A stretch of DNA of 64,000 nt, from contig CM040103.1 of the NCBI GenBank assembly GCA_022496805.1, forward strand, positions 21,490,820 to 21,554,819, read 5' to 3'. Under the pieces are notes generated by a model, which saw only the letters and a list, made by a program, of their open reading frames with translations, had not been told where the DNA came from and did no database searches. Positions 23,400 to 36,227 of the stretch are shown here, one piece after another (position 1 is the first letter of the stretch; every line of letters starts with the position of its first letter). The position numbers were made by a program, and so were the translations under genes. Source of the DNA: Pohlia nutans (Eukaryota > Streptophyta > Bryopsida > Bryales > Mniaceae).

Positions 23400-24603
23400 T
23401 CAGGTTTGAAATCTTGACGTCTACATTCACCCCGTCTACATACACATTTCGAGGTTACGGGAATGAACTGTGGTTTGTAATAAGGTAGTAACACCCTTAA
23501 ACCGCCAACTACCCATTCTTGCCTCCTATAATTTCACTCAAAGTGATTGGGAGTGTACCTAATATGGACCACAACTTCACTAAAACTTCACGAGAACCAA
23601 TGAGATGGAACCAATGAGATGAAAGCATTGACAAGTTTTGTCCATGTGTTCCTTCTGTTTCTTTTGGGTAAGTCTACAATTTCGATTAGGTGTCATCAAC
23701 ACCTTCACTTCAAAAATTCGTGTAAAATTGCTCATGCGTCCAAAAATTTTGATTCCAAGACCCAACACTTCATCTCCAATTTGCAAACACATTCATGGTT
23801 TCACTTCATGCTTTTTGCACTCCCCGGTTACCAATTCCCTTATTCTGTCGGTTTAAGGTGTTACTACCTTAGTGGGAAAATTCTGTTGCGGTTTCCAGTG
23901 CTTTCACTTGAGGACAAATGGTATCCTGATTTCACACCCAAAATCTCTTTTAAACTCCATTTTACGCATGATTCTCTTTCTAAATTACTTTGGTTCTATT
24001 CTGAAGAAGTATAGATCCTTGAAAGGTGCCCGGTTTGGCATTTTAAAAACCCCATTTGGTGCAACAGAGTATGATCAAGATTCTACCAAAATACTATCAA
24101 GCCCGCCGGGCTTGCATTGTCCTTTAAGGGACAACTTAGTCTCCAATGGTGAAGAGATACCGGAATTCCAAACATACTGGATCCATTATCAAATAGAATA
24201 TGTGCATCAGTGCAAGATGACCTGCAGTTTCCACTCAATTGAACGATTTCCGCATTACCACCAATTGTTCTCTTCCTGATTCCTCGAGGATTTTCCTCTT
24301 GAAATCAATTTAAAATAAAAATGTGTGTTGCTAGTCCACTAAATAAGAATGACCGTCATACCATTTAAGATAAAAGATATGAACAATGAAGAAGAGAAAA
24401 GAAAATCTAGGAGCATAGACCTACTTTATACTAAAATTTGGATAGCTTCTCCCCCAACGCCAACTAGACCCTACACAATTAGTAAATAACATCTGACATA
24501 GGCAATCATATCTGTCAGGAAAATGAATAAATTTAGCTGCGCTATATCGTCCAACTCCACCAAATTCCGAATACGGAATCGTGTGTCTATAACGAAGTTA
24601 CGT
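23400..24603. other. Downstream of MTHFR, no supported gene
   Basis: Overlapping open frames of 131 and 135 codons (23619-24014 and 23872-24279, +) occur here. The first begins with a hydrophobic stretch. Neither shows a known domain and they overlap in different frames, so I do not call a gene. Confidence 0.35.
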
Positions 24604-27600
24604 TTACGCAAAAACTGAGAAAAGATCGCCATTGATGTAGTCATTGTCCACTATGCTGACCAGAAAGTATGAGCTCTTGATCTGCACACAATCCAGAAAA
24701 CAACAACAAATCTAAGAATGCAATTAAATGTCTACTGCCCCAATCTATTGTACTGATGGAGTTTAACCCCCAAGAGTCCACAGTAACCAGAATGGTCACC
24801 ATATTTGATTTAACATTTTTGAGAAGGTCCTATTTGGACTTCTGAATTTATTTGCATTTTAACCCTTTCCCTGAAGGTCCAAAGAGCCCTTTCCCGACAG
24901 TATTATGCACCAATATTCCATTGTATTTGGCATGGTTCCAAACCTCCTATGGGTTTAAGATCAGAAGTCACGTCCAAATGATTTTAATGAGCTATTGGAG
25001 TCTCAATTTGGAACTTTGTATTTACAACAAATGTCAAATATATGCCACCGTATCTACAATCCCAGAAGGATTAATCAACAAAGGCAATGATCTTCACTGG
25101 ATCTAGTGATATTAAATTTGGTCCCATATGAATTATTGATTTTTCACAATCTGATAAATTGAAATGTGTCATTTTAAAACTGACTCCTTGGTGCTTGAAG
25201 GGTTTAAGTATGACTATTGACACTAACAAGTCCACATGATAAATGCACAAAATGAGCCTACCTCAGAAAGAATCTTGCGGGAGGCATCGTCTTCTGCATA
25301 AAGAGACGCCCATTCCTGATCCCAAGCCTGGAAAGCCTCATCCTTCCAGACCATGAAGCTTACGGGGTCAACGACTGTTGGCTGGATCACCTCCTTGGCA
25401 GGGAAAACACCCCATGTAACAGCGTTGACATTGGTAGGTCCAACATTGGACTGAGTCTCGCCCTTGGAATTGACTGCAATGTAAGTCAAGGACGGATTGG
25501 CCTGCGCTTTCTCAACCACAGCCTGGAGCTTCTCAGGAGAACAGAAAAACTCCACGTACGCCTTCTGGTAGACAAAGCCACCTGGACCTCCCCATCCTAC
25601 AGCAACACATTTCAAGTACACATGTCATGTTAACAATGAAGATGCTGTTTACACTACCAAAAATACCACTAAACTCCAACTACAGTGATTACGCTAAAAA
25701 ATAGAATGAGATGTGACACATACCGACACTCGGGGAGTCTGACTTCTCGCCGTTGACAGCAGGCTGGCTGTTGATGGTCAAAAACCCCTTGGTGTTCAGT
25801 GCAACCAGTTTCTCATTTATCTGCACAGTTTCAGGCTGCAGACCTTCCAACTCCGACCATGGGTGCGTGCTCAAACCTCCTTGGCAGTACTTCGCAAAAA
25901 TCTGCAGAGATAAGGTGCAATTAACATTAGACGTATTGACTATCGATAATGCAAAATTCACAATTAACCCTTACAAGGACATACCAAGTTTTCTCAATTT
26001 TATAACCACGTTGACCGTGGAAAGAGTAGATTTTTAGAATGCAAATTACTTCTATTGATTTTGAGGTAACTCATATCAAAAATACTTCTCTCTAAACTAG
26101 AAAATGTCCTCTAAGGGTTAAACTGACATAGGATACTCAGAGATGATCGTGACAGAGAGTTGAAAGACTTTTCGCTTCTTACCCCATTCACATCTTCAGC
26201 TGAGTTCAGCGGCACTGCCCACTCCTTCTGCAATTTCTTGCCGCGTGTCTTCTTCCTCAAGAACTGCAAGTCAAAAGCAACAGCTCAATTGCTATACCCA
26301 TTATTTTCTTTAGACTGAGCCACACTAACAATTTTACGCCTATATAAATTTTTACCAAGATTGAAGATTTTGGTGCTCACTACTTGGTAAAGACATTCAT
26401 TTTATGTAAAGAAAAATAGTCATTAGAAAACAATTAGTGCATCTTGGACTGAATTGGATAAGTGGATTAGTCTAAATTGGATTAGTCACTGCATCAATGT
26501 CCAGAAGAAGGGACCCATACTCGACAAAATTGAATTCGTATCCTGAAAAAAACCATCCTCTCATGAGCTAAAAGATGAACTGACCTGATGATCACTGAGG
26601 CTGCCGTAGGCAGGGTTTCCGGTATCTCCCCATCTGCCACGGGGAAACTCGTCCCAGCTAGTGGTTCGTGAAATATAGCTCCTAGGTCGGTTAGCCCTGA
26701 AACGAAAACAAAATTTAAACTTATGGTATCATTCTACTTAACGGCCGAAAACGGCATCCAAATAGGCGTTCCTAAAATAGCGCTATGGGAATACTTGTAA
26801 ATGCAAGCCTGATCAGAGGTAAAGGCTGAACCCAAAGGTAAGTAACCCTCAATTCCAAAGTCAACCTATTCAAGGCACAATGTACTTAGTACACTACTTT
26901 TTGCTAATAGTGAAGGTGACACTAAAATGTAAAATCAGTGCAAAATAAAGATTTCAGCCACTCAGTAAGAATTTCAGCCCTCGGCAATTTCATGATTTTG
27001 TAAACTAGAGCGTGTCTTGGAGTGTACATTTCAAAAAAATTAAATGTAACACCAATACACAGGGAACACAAATAGTCACATGGCACAAATAGGGTGGTTT
27101 GACTTCGTTAAACAACGCAGCTACAATGTACATAGCTTAAGACCAACACCTCATTACGAGGTGGAGAGGGAGAAGAAATGTTTAGGGTAGCCACACTATT
27201 TAAAAAATACGTACATTTACATTCTAAGCAATAGAAATTTGAGTTGCACCAAACGGAAAGAGGTTGGGTACTAATAAAAGAAACGCACCAAAAGATGGGA
27301 CGCACGTCCTCCTTATTTCGCTTGCTGTTGGTAGGAGGCCTCCATGGCAAAGAACGGGTGACCTTGGTGAAGTCGATCAAACCCAGATTCTAGCAGGAGA
27401 AAAAAAACCACCAGTGCAGTAACTTAGTTTCACTCGCCCCACAAATGCAAGAACAGTATTTCACTGAATAAACTTTTGAAAGCTGCAGCAAGAGAGATTC
27501 TCGGTCCCATTATATACCTGTAGAATGGCAAGAACGGACTTCTCCAGATTCAGAGAGTACAAGTGCAATGTTTTGATGTCATGCGCTAAAATCTTCTTGC

Positions 27601-30515
27601 ACATTTCTGTTCCCAAATGGATACCGTACGCCCTCACTGCTTCGTCGTTATCCTTGATAGGCTCAAGTGCAGCCATGATTTCAGCTGGCACCTGAAATAA
27701 CATATTAAAATCACCAAAAATTACATTAATGGTTGCTGATTCTGTCAGACGCCTTAGGACAAAAGTATTAACATTCAGTGTAGACGCCTGAGAACAAAAG
27801 CTTTGAATTTACCATCTGAAAACGACATTGGAATTGCAGATTAGGACATGAGATGAACAACGCACCTTGGTCTTGCACAAGCTAGTCATGCGGAGAAAGC
27901 CCTTATAGTTCTGAATGGGCATAATGCCAGGAACCACAGGCACCTTAATCCCAATTTGACGGCAGTCATTCACGAACTTCAGGTAGCCATCGGTGTCGTA
28001 GAAAAGTTGGGTGACAATGACTTCTGCACCTGCATCACACTGAAGAAGGAAAAAAAGGAAATGGTCTAATAAACCCGCTAAGATAAAAACCAAAACACAA
28101 TTCCAATGTCTATGAAAGATATGAACTCTGATATCAAAGACGCCATGAAACAAATATGAAACAAAATACATGAATATCATACTCTTGACAGGTACACACC
28201 TTTTCTTTCAGATACGCTAGATCCTTCTGGTAAGCCTCTTCGGTTGCAACTCCAGATTCACCAATCACTTCAGGGTGAGCCTCTGCAAACATCCCAAGCA
28301 TACTTAAATTTTGCCAGGGAAAAAGTCTTTATATTGATTGCAACAATACTGACACTACAATACTGTTGAATTTTTGATAACATCACAATAGTAAGTGTAC
28401 TGAAGCTCAAGAAAAAACTGTTCAAGTATCTATACAGCAAACAGGCCCATTGATAGTCTTGTCATTTTCCGACACATCTCTCAAAGAAGTCAATGACATA
28501 CTAGGGTATGGACATATGTGTGTAGGAGAAGTCATTTACAATATATTACTTCAGAATATTTTAGAAGTGAACAACTATGACTGAAAATAATTCCTGCACC
28601 TACGTCTACCTAAATAACTACAAGGTACAACTACAGGGTATAGAAACTTAGGACATACCAGGGTATCCAGCGACTGTGATTCCGAAGTAATCACCGTATT
28701 TAGCTTTGATGTGTCTCACCTGCACCGTGTCAATTTAAATCACATCAATAAAGACTTGCACAAAAATACTGTTCTTAACATCAAGAACCCTACTACTCAG
28801 ATAGTAAATCATATACATAAAAAGCGTAAGACCAGACCATTCTATCGAAAAATTCCTACACCTAATTGTGACCCTTACCCAAAAGGCACCCTATAGATAC
28901 TTGCCTCAAATGTACATAATCAGAATGTCAGAGACTAGAGTAACACCTACAGTTAATTCAAGAAAACATGTCGTCTGCCAATACTGAAGAGAAGCTAAAG
29001 TTACCCTCGGAACTACGAAAGCGTTTAACCCCACGTAGAGAATCATCATGAATCAATAAACATTGCATTTACAGAGTGCCTACACAAATATGACAAAAGA
29101 GATCGAGAGCACAGTTTCACATCTTTCCAAGTATATCAGCTAGTAAATCAGTTTTCACTACATCTTAAATTGATACTCTTGTACATTAACGAATAGTACT
29201 ACTCTAAATCCACTGACAACAATATCAGTGCCTTGATTTGCCACATGGAGTCAAAATTTATTGAGGACTAAAGCAGATATTGAAAAAATTTAGACTAAGG
29301 GAAAACTGAGTCTAAAAATGGGGACAATGCAAAATCATGAATTCGTTGGTTACCAGATCCAATGCACAGGAAAACCCGCCTTCGATGGTCACAAACTTGT
29401 CCTGTCCATGGGGAGGATCGCCACGAAGCGCAAGAATGTTCTGGATGCCATTGGCCTTGACATTGTCAAGAGCACCATCCAGCTTCTCCACCGGCATGTT
29501 GGTGCAAGTAAGATGCATCATGGTCTCCACGCAAATCTGTTCACGAATAATCCATTCAATACTCTCAGCAAACAACACCGCTTAATCTAAAACCAACCAA
29601 TATGATCATCTGCATCACGATGGCATTTTACTTCGGTCTTCTCATTTCACCTCGGTTTTCTGATTACAACACATCATCTTAAAGCTCTTGATCGATACTA
29701 CAAGATCAACAGTGTCGATCAGGTCAAACAGAGGTCATTTTCACACTAACAGAATCTTTGCAACAGGGGTACAGTTTTCTTACACTACAGAAAATACACA
29801 GTGGACGCTTCGGGGTAAAAAGAGAAAAATCATTTAAAGCTCTTGTTCTACACTACAAGATCAACAGTGTCGATCGTGTCAAACTGAAGTCATTTTCACA
29901 AAAACAGATGATTTGCAGCAGGGGTCCAGTTTTCCTACACTACAGAAAATACACAGTGGACGCGTAGGCGTTAAAAGAGAATCTGAACAATATGGCCACT
30001 GAACTTTGCAACGGTGGCATTTTCTCATTTTACCTCGGTTTTCTGATTGAAATACAAATCATTTAAAGCTCATGTTCTACACTACAAGATCAACAGTGTC
30101 AAACTGAAGTTACTACAAGATCAAGAGTGTCAAACTGAAGTCATTTTGACATGAGCAGATGATTTGCAGCCGGGGGTCCAATTTTCTTACACTGAAGAAA
30201 ATACACGGCGGAAGATTGGGGGTTAAAAGAAAAAATCTGAGCGATTAGAGGCATTAGTCATTTGTCAGCATTGCAAGAGCTCCGGATTTATTATACCATG
30301 TTCTGCATCTTGTTGGCGATCTCAAGAGTGACCGCGGAAGTGGAGCCGCCGGCTCCCCACGTGATGTCGCAGAACGCGGGCTGGTGCATCACCATGCGAT
30401 CCATGCGGTCGTACAGATTCTCCACTCCCTCCTCCGTCTTGGGCGGGAAGAACTCGAACGAGAACACCACATTGCCGCCCGCCAGCCCATTGTTGATCTT
30501 GTCTATCACCTTCAT
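24604..30515 (-). CDS. MTHFR: Methylenetetrahydrofolate reductase
   Basis: Twelve exons: 30297-30515, 29354-29536, 28659-28719, 28200-28282, 27866-28039, 27518-27691, 27289-27389, 26585-26696, 26183-26263, 25724-25901, 25262-25596 and 24604-24681. Together they encode 592 aa, the usual plant length. The enzyme reduces 5,10-methylene-THF to 5-methyl-THF in the cytosol, supplying methyl groups for methionine synthesis; plant forms use NADH. The N-terminal FAD barrel (about 1-300) shows [40 protein letters not shown] and PGIMPI. The C-terminal domain shows [45 protein letters not shown] and [17 protein letters not shown], and ends [13 protein letters not shown]. The start is the Met of MKVIDKI, as in other plants. 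Intron 1 carries local tandem repeats, and introns 7 and 11 carry MITEs. No defect is seen. Confidence 0.97.
24763..25207. mobile_element. Family A-type MITE split by a family B MITE
   Basis: Outer element in MTHFR intron 11: left tttaacccccaagagtcc, right gcttgaagggtttaa. Its body has family A blocks (ggtcctatttggacttc, aatgatcttcactgg) broken by the insertion at 24859-25074. Confidence 0.8.
24859..25074. mobile_element. Nested family B MITE
   Basis: Begins ttaaccctttccctgaagg and ends ccagaaggattaa. The single TTAA expected at the uninterrupted site is duplicated at its two ends. Confidence 0.82.
26885..27020. repeat. MITE relic in MTHFR intron 7
   Basis: Shares ccactcagtaa, atttcagccctc and the downstream gattttgtaaa-type block with the element nested at 13164-13372. 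The ends are decayed. Confidence 0.5.
29660..30215. repeat. Local tandem repeats in MTHFR intron 1
   Basis: A unit containing aaagctc-tg-tc-tactacaag, atcaacagtgtc, tcattttcac and gaaaatacacagtgga occurs three times (starts near 29681, 29836 and 30065), with the last copy partly rearranged. Confidence 0.8.
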
Positions 30516-30599
30516 GGCTGCAGGCTTGGAGATCTGCACGCAAAGAACGAACTCAACCCCCAGATCTACAAAACCACGACTCGTAAAATGCAAAACTCC

Positions 30600-30616
30600 A
30601 ACCCCTAAACCCTACC
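30600..30616. promoter_or_regulatory. Telo-box-like motif upstream of MTHFR
   Basis: cccctaaaccctaccg about 85-100 bp upstream of the start codon, read on the plus strand. A regulatory role is inferred only from the motif. Confidence 0.35.
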
Positions 30617-30819
30617 GCGCATCCAAAGAGAGCCAAAAAAAAGGAAACGGAGCAAAATGCACAACCCAAAATGCACAGAGGAGAGCTTGCGCACCTGAAG
30701 GGATCGGAGGAGTCAGAGATCTGCGAGGGACGGAATGGCAGATGCAGAGATAGGCTTAATGCATTATGAGGCTTGGGACTCCGAAGACTGCGGTCATTTC
30801 GTTTCCAAAGGGTAGGCTC

Positions 30820-31683
30820 CATTCACACCAAGGGTGATGAGAAGTTGGCTATTAGAGTTAACCGAAAAGAAGGCCTTGGAACGTGCCTTTTCAAGAGGAG
30901 TTCAAGAGGAGTTTGCCACTATAGTTGGGTTGAATAGTGTTGTGTCATAACTTGTCCCCTTGTGGGCCATGGGCTTGGAGCTTTGGTAGGAGGTGTGGAG
31001 AATAATGACAGTGGCTTGCTTTAAATTGTCTCCCAACTCACCTTGAACTAGTTTTCAGTCTATTTATATTTCAATATGAGTTCAAGAAGAGTTCAAGAGG
31101 AATTTGCTAAAACTTTCCTCTTTGAATTGACTTTTTGGTTAACTCTATTGTTAAGATGATTTTGCATTGGGATGTGAATGTTCAAATCGGAAACGCTTTT
31201 AATGGTTTTTTTATGGATCTGAGGACCGTTTCACACTAAGGTAACTATACTATAAAGCGTTCACCTTACCAACTAAGCCTATTTACACACATAAAATAGA
31301 AATTATTTTTAGTGGGTCTCACTAGCAAGTTCAAGAGGATTCCAACGCACTTTAGCATGGATTATTTGGATACCGTATGAACAAGTTATGAATTTCCAAA
31401 GTGCTCACTATAGGTTGGCCTTGAAGCGACCCTAAACCGTGATGTTCAGATTGTGCACATTCTCATCAATAGTAAAGTATCAGAATCTACTTATTATGGA
31501 AGATGAGCTATGGACATTTTAAGGAAATGGTCGCTTTTAAACATAGTTGCCTTAGTATTGTTAGGATGGTCTTCCATTGGGATCTTGAATGTTCAAATTG
31601 GAATTGCTTTTCGTGTTTTTTTATGGGTATGAGGGCAAGTCCACGTCATCTTTAGCTAAAGATTGGGTGGTGATATATTGTAT
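30820..31683. other. Upstream of MTHFR, no gene recognised
   Basis: Contains repeated agttcaagagga words, but no coding frame or clear element ends. Confidence 0.4.
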
Positions 31684-31914
31684 TCAACCTTTAAAGGTTC
31701 AGAGAGTCCTTTCTTACTAGTATTACACATCAATATTACATTGTATTTAGCATGGTTCTATGCCTCCTATAGGTTTAAGATCAAAAGTGAAGTTGAAATT
31801 CATGTGGACATGATTTTAATGAACTATTGGGGTCTCAATTTAAAATTTCTACTTACAATAAATGTCAAATATAGGCCAACGTATCAACTATATTCATTAG
31901 CCTTTAATGAGATA
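31684..31914. mobile_element. Family B MITE, decayed ends
   Basis: Internal family B blocks (attgtatttagcatggttct, gtctcaattt, caataaatgtcaaatata, caacgtatc) are present. The ends read caacctttaaagg and gcctttaatg, with TTAA no longer exact. Confidence 0.7.
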
Positions 31915-32585
31915 ATATTAAAGCTCCTATTGTGCTAAGATAGGACTCTCTAAACCTGCCACTTTAAGGGCTGTGACTTTATGAGGACAAATGGAGAACA
32001 GAGCAAAACTTATCATTAGAAGACAAATCCAAGCAAAGACCAACATACTTTGAATCAAAAAAATTGGATGTTCCTAGAATTAGTTATGAATTTCTGAAGT
32101 TGAAATGACATGGATTCTAAAGTGGTACTCTTCACCATGGGTACATTCAAAATTTCAAAATGTTCGTTCTTGGTATAGTGCGGGTTTAGAACTGTGGTGA
32201 ATTTAAAGCCCTCTACCTTACTATTCAAAAGGGTGGACTCCACTAAAGGCCTCTTTACACTAGAGGCGAGAGGCCGTGAGGAAAGAAATTTTAAACAATG
32301 GAAATCATTTAGAATGCAAAACCAGACCAGAATGTGTAAAAATAAATAAAAAATGAATGGCTTGTAAACTGAAGAAGAACCCACCGAATGCCGACCAGTG
32401 ATATGTGGCTCCACCTGAATTCCATTGCAATAATTCATGGCACTGTACCGGCCTGCAGATGGTTGCTTTTTAACACAATAAAGACCATGTGTTATGGTCA
32501 AATATCAAGTGGTTATAACTTACTGTAGTTAATAAACGCAAAGTCGAACCCAAAAGTCAAAATGTCAAATATCTATAATACAACA

Positions 32586-32943
32586 GAGTTATCCTTAAAG
32601 TCACCTTGTGTTTGAATAAGATTCGGTGAATTTTGCATTAATGTATTCTTATTTGTTCACCCCAAATAGTCAAAAGGTAGGGAAGAGCTTGGTGGTCTCT
32701 CATTATTAGGTGTGTAAGAGCTTGGTGGTTTTCAAACTCACGGAAAACTAGTTCAGCCGTCTTTCTTGACGGCTAAACTAGTTTCCTTTGAGTTTAAAGA
32801 CCACCAAGCTCTTACACTCCTAATATTGATAGACCACCAAGCTTTTCCGTACTTTTTGACTATTTGGGGTGAACAAATAAGAGTACATTAAAGCAAAATT
32901 CACGGTATCTTATTCAAACACAAGGTGACTTTAAGGATAACTC
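32586..32943. repeat. Long fold-back element F (about 175-bp arms)
   Basis: Left arm from gagttatccttaaagtcacc and right arm to ggtgactttaaggataactc are near-perfect inverted repeats meeting at a short loop (tttctt near 32762-32767) between gccgtc and gacggc. Transcribed, it would give one long hairpin. Partial copies lie at 10370-10640 and 38275-38445. Confidence 0.9.
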
Positions 32944-33362
32944 TAATACAGCTCGCTTTGTCTCACACGACCGTTCCGCGTTAGAATTTGTCAATGTGCT
33001 CAACGGCACGGGTCTCACACGGGTCCCCAATGATGTATGCACGCACACACGTTCTCTATGATAGTTCCGCCGTTAAAACAATCTTGTTGTATTGGGTGTT
33101 GGCCCGGGTCAACCTAGTGTTGATCCCGCAACGTCCCAGCATTCAGAAATTGAATCACAAACAAATTCAAAACCTTGTAATTGTCTCATACAACCTCGGA
33201 TGATCTTCATCCAAGTCACTTTTGAAAGCTTATTAATTTCTTTACTAATTACAATAAATCTCTTGTGATGGGGAACTGTTGATAATATTGAAGAGGCCTT
33301 TAACTACAAGTATGTTTACTACGGAAACCTCGCATCTAGTATTCATTGTGGTCTATGTTGTA
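32944..33362. other. Segment related to the P450-intron element
   Basis: Its middle part (about 33125-33300) is an inverted relative of 49772-50101, sharing cgtcccagcat, cttgtaa-t-tctcatacaacct and tctcttgtgatgggga. No gene seen. Confidence 0.55.
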
Positions 33363-33640
33363 CCGTAGTACTGTAGCAGGTTCGTCCAAAAATAATTCTA
33401 AAAATAAAAAACGTATAAATTAGAAAATTCTGAAGACAGAAAAACGAAAATAGAATAAATTAGTTTTTGCAATATTTTGTTATTTCTAAACTATTTAAGG
33501 TCATTTTTACTGATTTTTTTGCTAAGAAACGAAAATTGAGAAATTCAGTTTTTGAGAGGCGAACCTTATTTTTTCAAAAAAAAAAAATATTTGTTCGCCA
33601 GGTGGCGAACTTGCTATGGTGTTACAGTATCCAAAATTGT
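33363..33640. mobile_element. D-type TIR element
   Basis: Ends accgtagtactgtagcaggtt and a right end whose complement reads actgtaacaccatagcaagtt. Related to the element at 12862-13122. Confidence 0.6.
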
Positions 33641-33644
33641 ATTT

Positions 33645-34698
33645 CATACAATCTCTTTGTAGCCAATTAGGTTGTGACAAATTTTTATCCTAAAATCATT
33701 TTGAAACGTTTTAGTTACTTTTTGAATATTTTAATACAAATATTATGATCTTACCATGAAATATGATTTTTTTGATAATAATAGATCTCTCCATTTAGGA
33801 TAAATCCTCAAATCACAAAAAAAAATTAATGGTAGAAGAACTAGAAAAGAGATTCAATCTAAAATATACAATATTTTGTGTTTCTATAAAATTAGTTCCT
33901 TGGAATTCTAAACGATTGTTGTTTACAAGGAGGTCTCTATATTGTGAATGTAGGAGAATATTCTATTGATGATGTTGCTTATGAATTCTTTAAAAAGTTT
34001 AATTTCATTACCAACCATCGTGATGATAACGCTTAAACGTTGCTTCCTAGTCTAATGATTTTTTTTATTATGAAGGAGAATGTGGACATATTAAAAGCTT
34101 TGATAGATGTGGTATAGTAGCCTAAAATCTACTACTATCATTTAGCCACACAGTAAAGTTTTAGGAGCCTCAAAATTTGTACACACCATAATCTAATTAA
34201 AAAGGAAACATGTCAAATCAAAAACCTTTATCAAAGTTATGATAAAACATAACTTTCCTTTGCAAAGTGAGATTTGGGTTCTATTATGTTACCGCACCTT
34301 GCTTCGTGATGCTCATCACTGATCTCAAACAGCAAAGTGCTTACCTAGTGGGCAGAAAACAACCAAAACTTTCGCTCAAACCTTAATACCACTGATCTCA
34401 GAACCACTTTATGACATTTAGAACATTATGCGACCTCCCACATAAATGGTATCTACTTTTGCTACCCAGTGCATACAATACTCACGATACCTCTATAATA
34501 CCCGGCAATACCCTTGATATATTAAGGTGATACCATGATGATATCCATGGATATCACCTCATGAAGTTGCTACATATTTATATCATGATGAGCACTCTCG
34601 CCACATTTCAATTTTTTTTCATTTTCTTTATTTGTATGTTTAGCAGCCCCATTTTTTGGGTAGAAATCCAGCTAATTTTAGTCAGTTTTGAGATCACT
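33645..34698. other. No recognised feature
   Basis: AT-rich. No supported frame, RNA or element end. Confidence 0.4.
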
Positions 34699-34699
34699 A

Positions 34700-35072
34700 A
34701 GGGCCACTTCACATTATGGCCGTCCAAGTCGAGAGGCCGTGGGATTGAGAGTCCAAACTTTGTTGAGAGTCCAAAGAAATCTACTGAAAATAGGCATAAA
34801 ATATAGTTTTCATTTTTTATGAAAAGAAATCGACGGCCTCTCGACTATAGTGACAGGTCTTGCAAAATGTAGGACCCAAACTTCCTCTCGAGAGGCCGTC
34901 ACCTTGGTCAAAAAGTATTGCCGAGTAAGCATTTTGAAGGTCCATGGGCTTTGGACTTTGGCCTCTAGTGTGAAGGGTGAGAGGCCGAAACCATGGTTTC
35001 TTGCAATTTGATTGGTGGAAATCGACGGCCTCTCGACCTCTCGACCTTTTGGCCATAGTGTGAAGCGGCCCT
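34700..35072. mobile_element. GGGCC-ended element with long inverted ends
   Basis: Left agggccacttcacattatgg and right ccatagtgtgaagcggccct are inverted, and the similarity continues into the gagaggccgt motifs, which recur several times internally. It directly abuts the dispersed repeat to its right. Confidence 0.75.
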
Positions 35073-35610
35073 GATGCTCATGGTTTTGCAGAGGATTGAT
35101 CACCAGACGCATTCATTCTGTATTATCACCATAAGCATCACACTTGAGCTGTCACGGCGATGAAAAAGAAGCTAATTCTTCACGACCCGATTGTTTGTGG
35201 AATAATTCTTTGGAGCTCTACAACTCTGTGTGTGGCTTCGCAATTTCTTCTGTTTGCGTCGACGGCAGCGGCACCTTGTAGCAGTTTGGCCCGAGCTTCA
35301 CCAAGCTGTTGACCGACCACAGTGTTGTCAGGTGCGCACCCTGAAACCCTAAACCCTAATTTAATCCGAGTAATTCTCATCAACTGTTTGTTCCGAGCCT
35401 CGATTCATGTAGATTCTTCGATTTCACAAGACAATTTGGGACTACTCTCTGAACTGTCGACTGAACATACACAGGGTGTCCATATTTCATATGTTATGAC
35501 GGAGGACTACGAGCTCTCTCGATTATGCAATGTCGTTTTCCTTCCTAATCCGTTTGTTTGGACAGTTATTGACTTTACAACTCCTCCTTATTCAATCGAA
35601 AATGGTCCTC
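35073..35610. repeat. Dispersed 0.5-kb repeat, copy 2 (inverted)
   Basis: Nearly identical, inverted, to 43135-43665, and more diverged from 19585-20150. The parallel frames in the copies differ at many encoded residues, so there is no sign of protein selection. Confidence 0.88.
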
Positions 35611-35649
35611 CTGTGTATAAATTACCAGGGCCATATTGATATGCTTGTT

Positions 35650-35842
35650 TCTTCCAGTGCTATGACGCAGTGCGCGATGCCAATGCGGGCCGTCACCAGC
35701 TGGAGCGATGTGCGATGTCTAAGCCCGGGCGTCGTGCGACGGGAGACCGGGTGGCGCTCGCGCTCTTTGGCCGTCGCGCAGCTGCGAGTGGCTGACTCTG
35801 CGCGTAGGTTTCTGAGTGTCCCTGGGGTTTAGGGTTTAGGGT
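35650..35842. other. GC-rich island ending in telomere-type repeats
   Basis: About 170 bp of very GC-rich sequence with many CG dinucleotides in AT-rich surroundings, ending gggtttagggtttagggtc. A frame (35659-35829, +) is open, but its Arg-rich translation has no recognised domain. Confidence 0.5.
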
Positions 35843-35996
35843 CAGTTCAAATTCATAATGATATCTTTATGCTAACCTCAGTGCATACACATTAATCGCT
35901 GTTGTAAATGTGGTTAAGTAGATTGTTCTACTCTAGTATCTCATACAGAATCTCCTTATTGCTCATGATTCTGACCACCATAGTCTTGATGTTACA

Positions 35997-36227
35997 TTAA
36001 CCCTGGATTCGTAGTTTTAAAATGACAAATTCAATCGATCATATTGTGAAAACTATAATTCAGATAGGAGGACCAGGTTTTGTATCACCGGAATCAGTGA
36101 AGAACATTGCATGTGATGGTCAAAAGAGAAAGAAATTTGAATTAAAGGAAGTTTACACAGGACGTATTCGAAACTGCTATAAAAAACTTGAGGCCCAATT
36201 TGGGCCTCTTGGTCTTTTAGGGGTTAA
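35997..36227. mobile_element. TTAA MITE, family A
   Basis: Left end shortened (ttaaccctggattc); right end ggtcttttaggggttaa intact. It shares its right TTAA with the next element. Confidence 0.85.

Noticed and set aside
23619..24279. Two overlapping plus-strand frames of 131 and 135 codons, one with a hydrophobic start
   Set aside because: They overlap in different frames, show no domain, and lie in repeat-rich DNA next to a family A MITE.
30262..30753. 163-codon plus-strand frame
   Set aside because: Antisense of MTHFR exon 1 and its leader.
11637..35842. Telomere or chromosome end
   Set aside because: The AAACCCTA runs are short (two to four units) and interstitial, flanked by genes on both sides.
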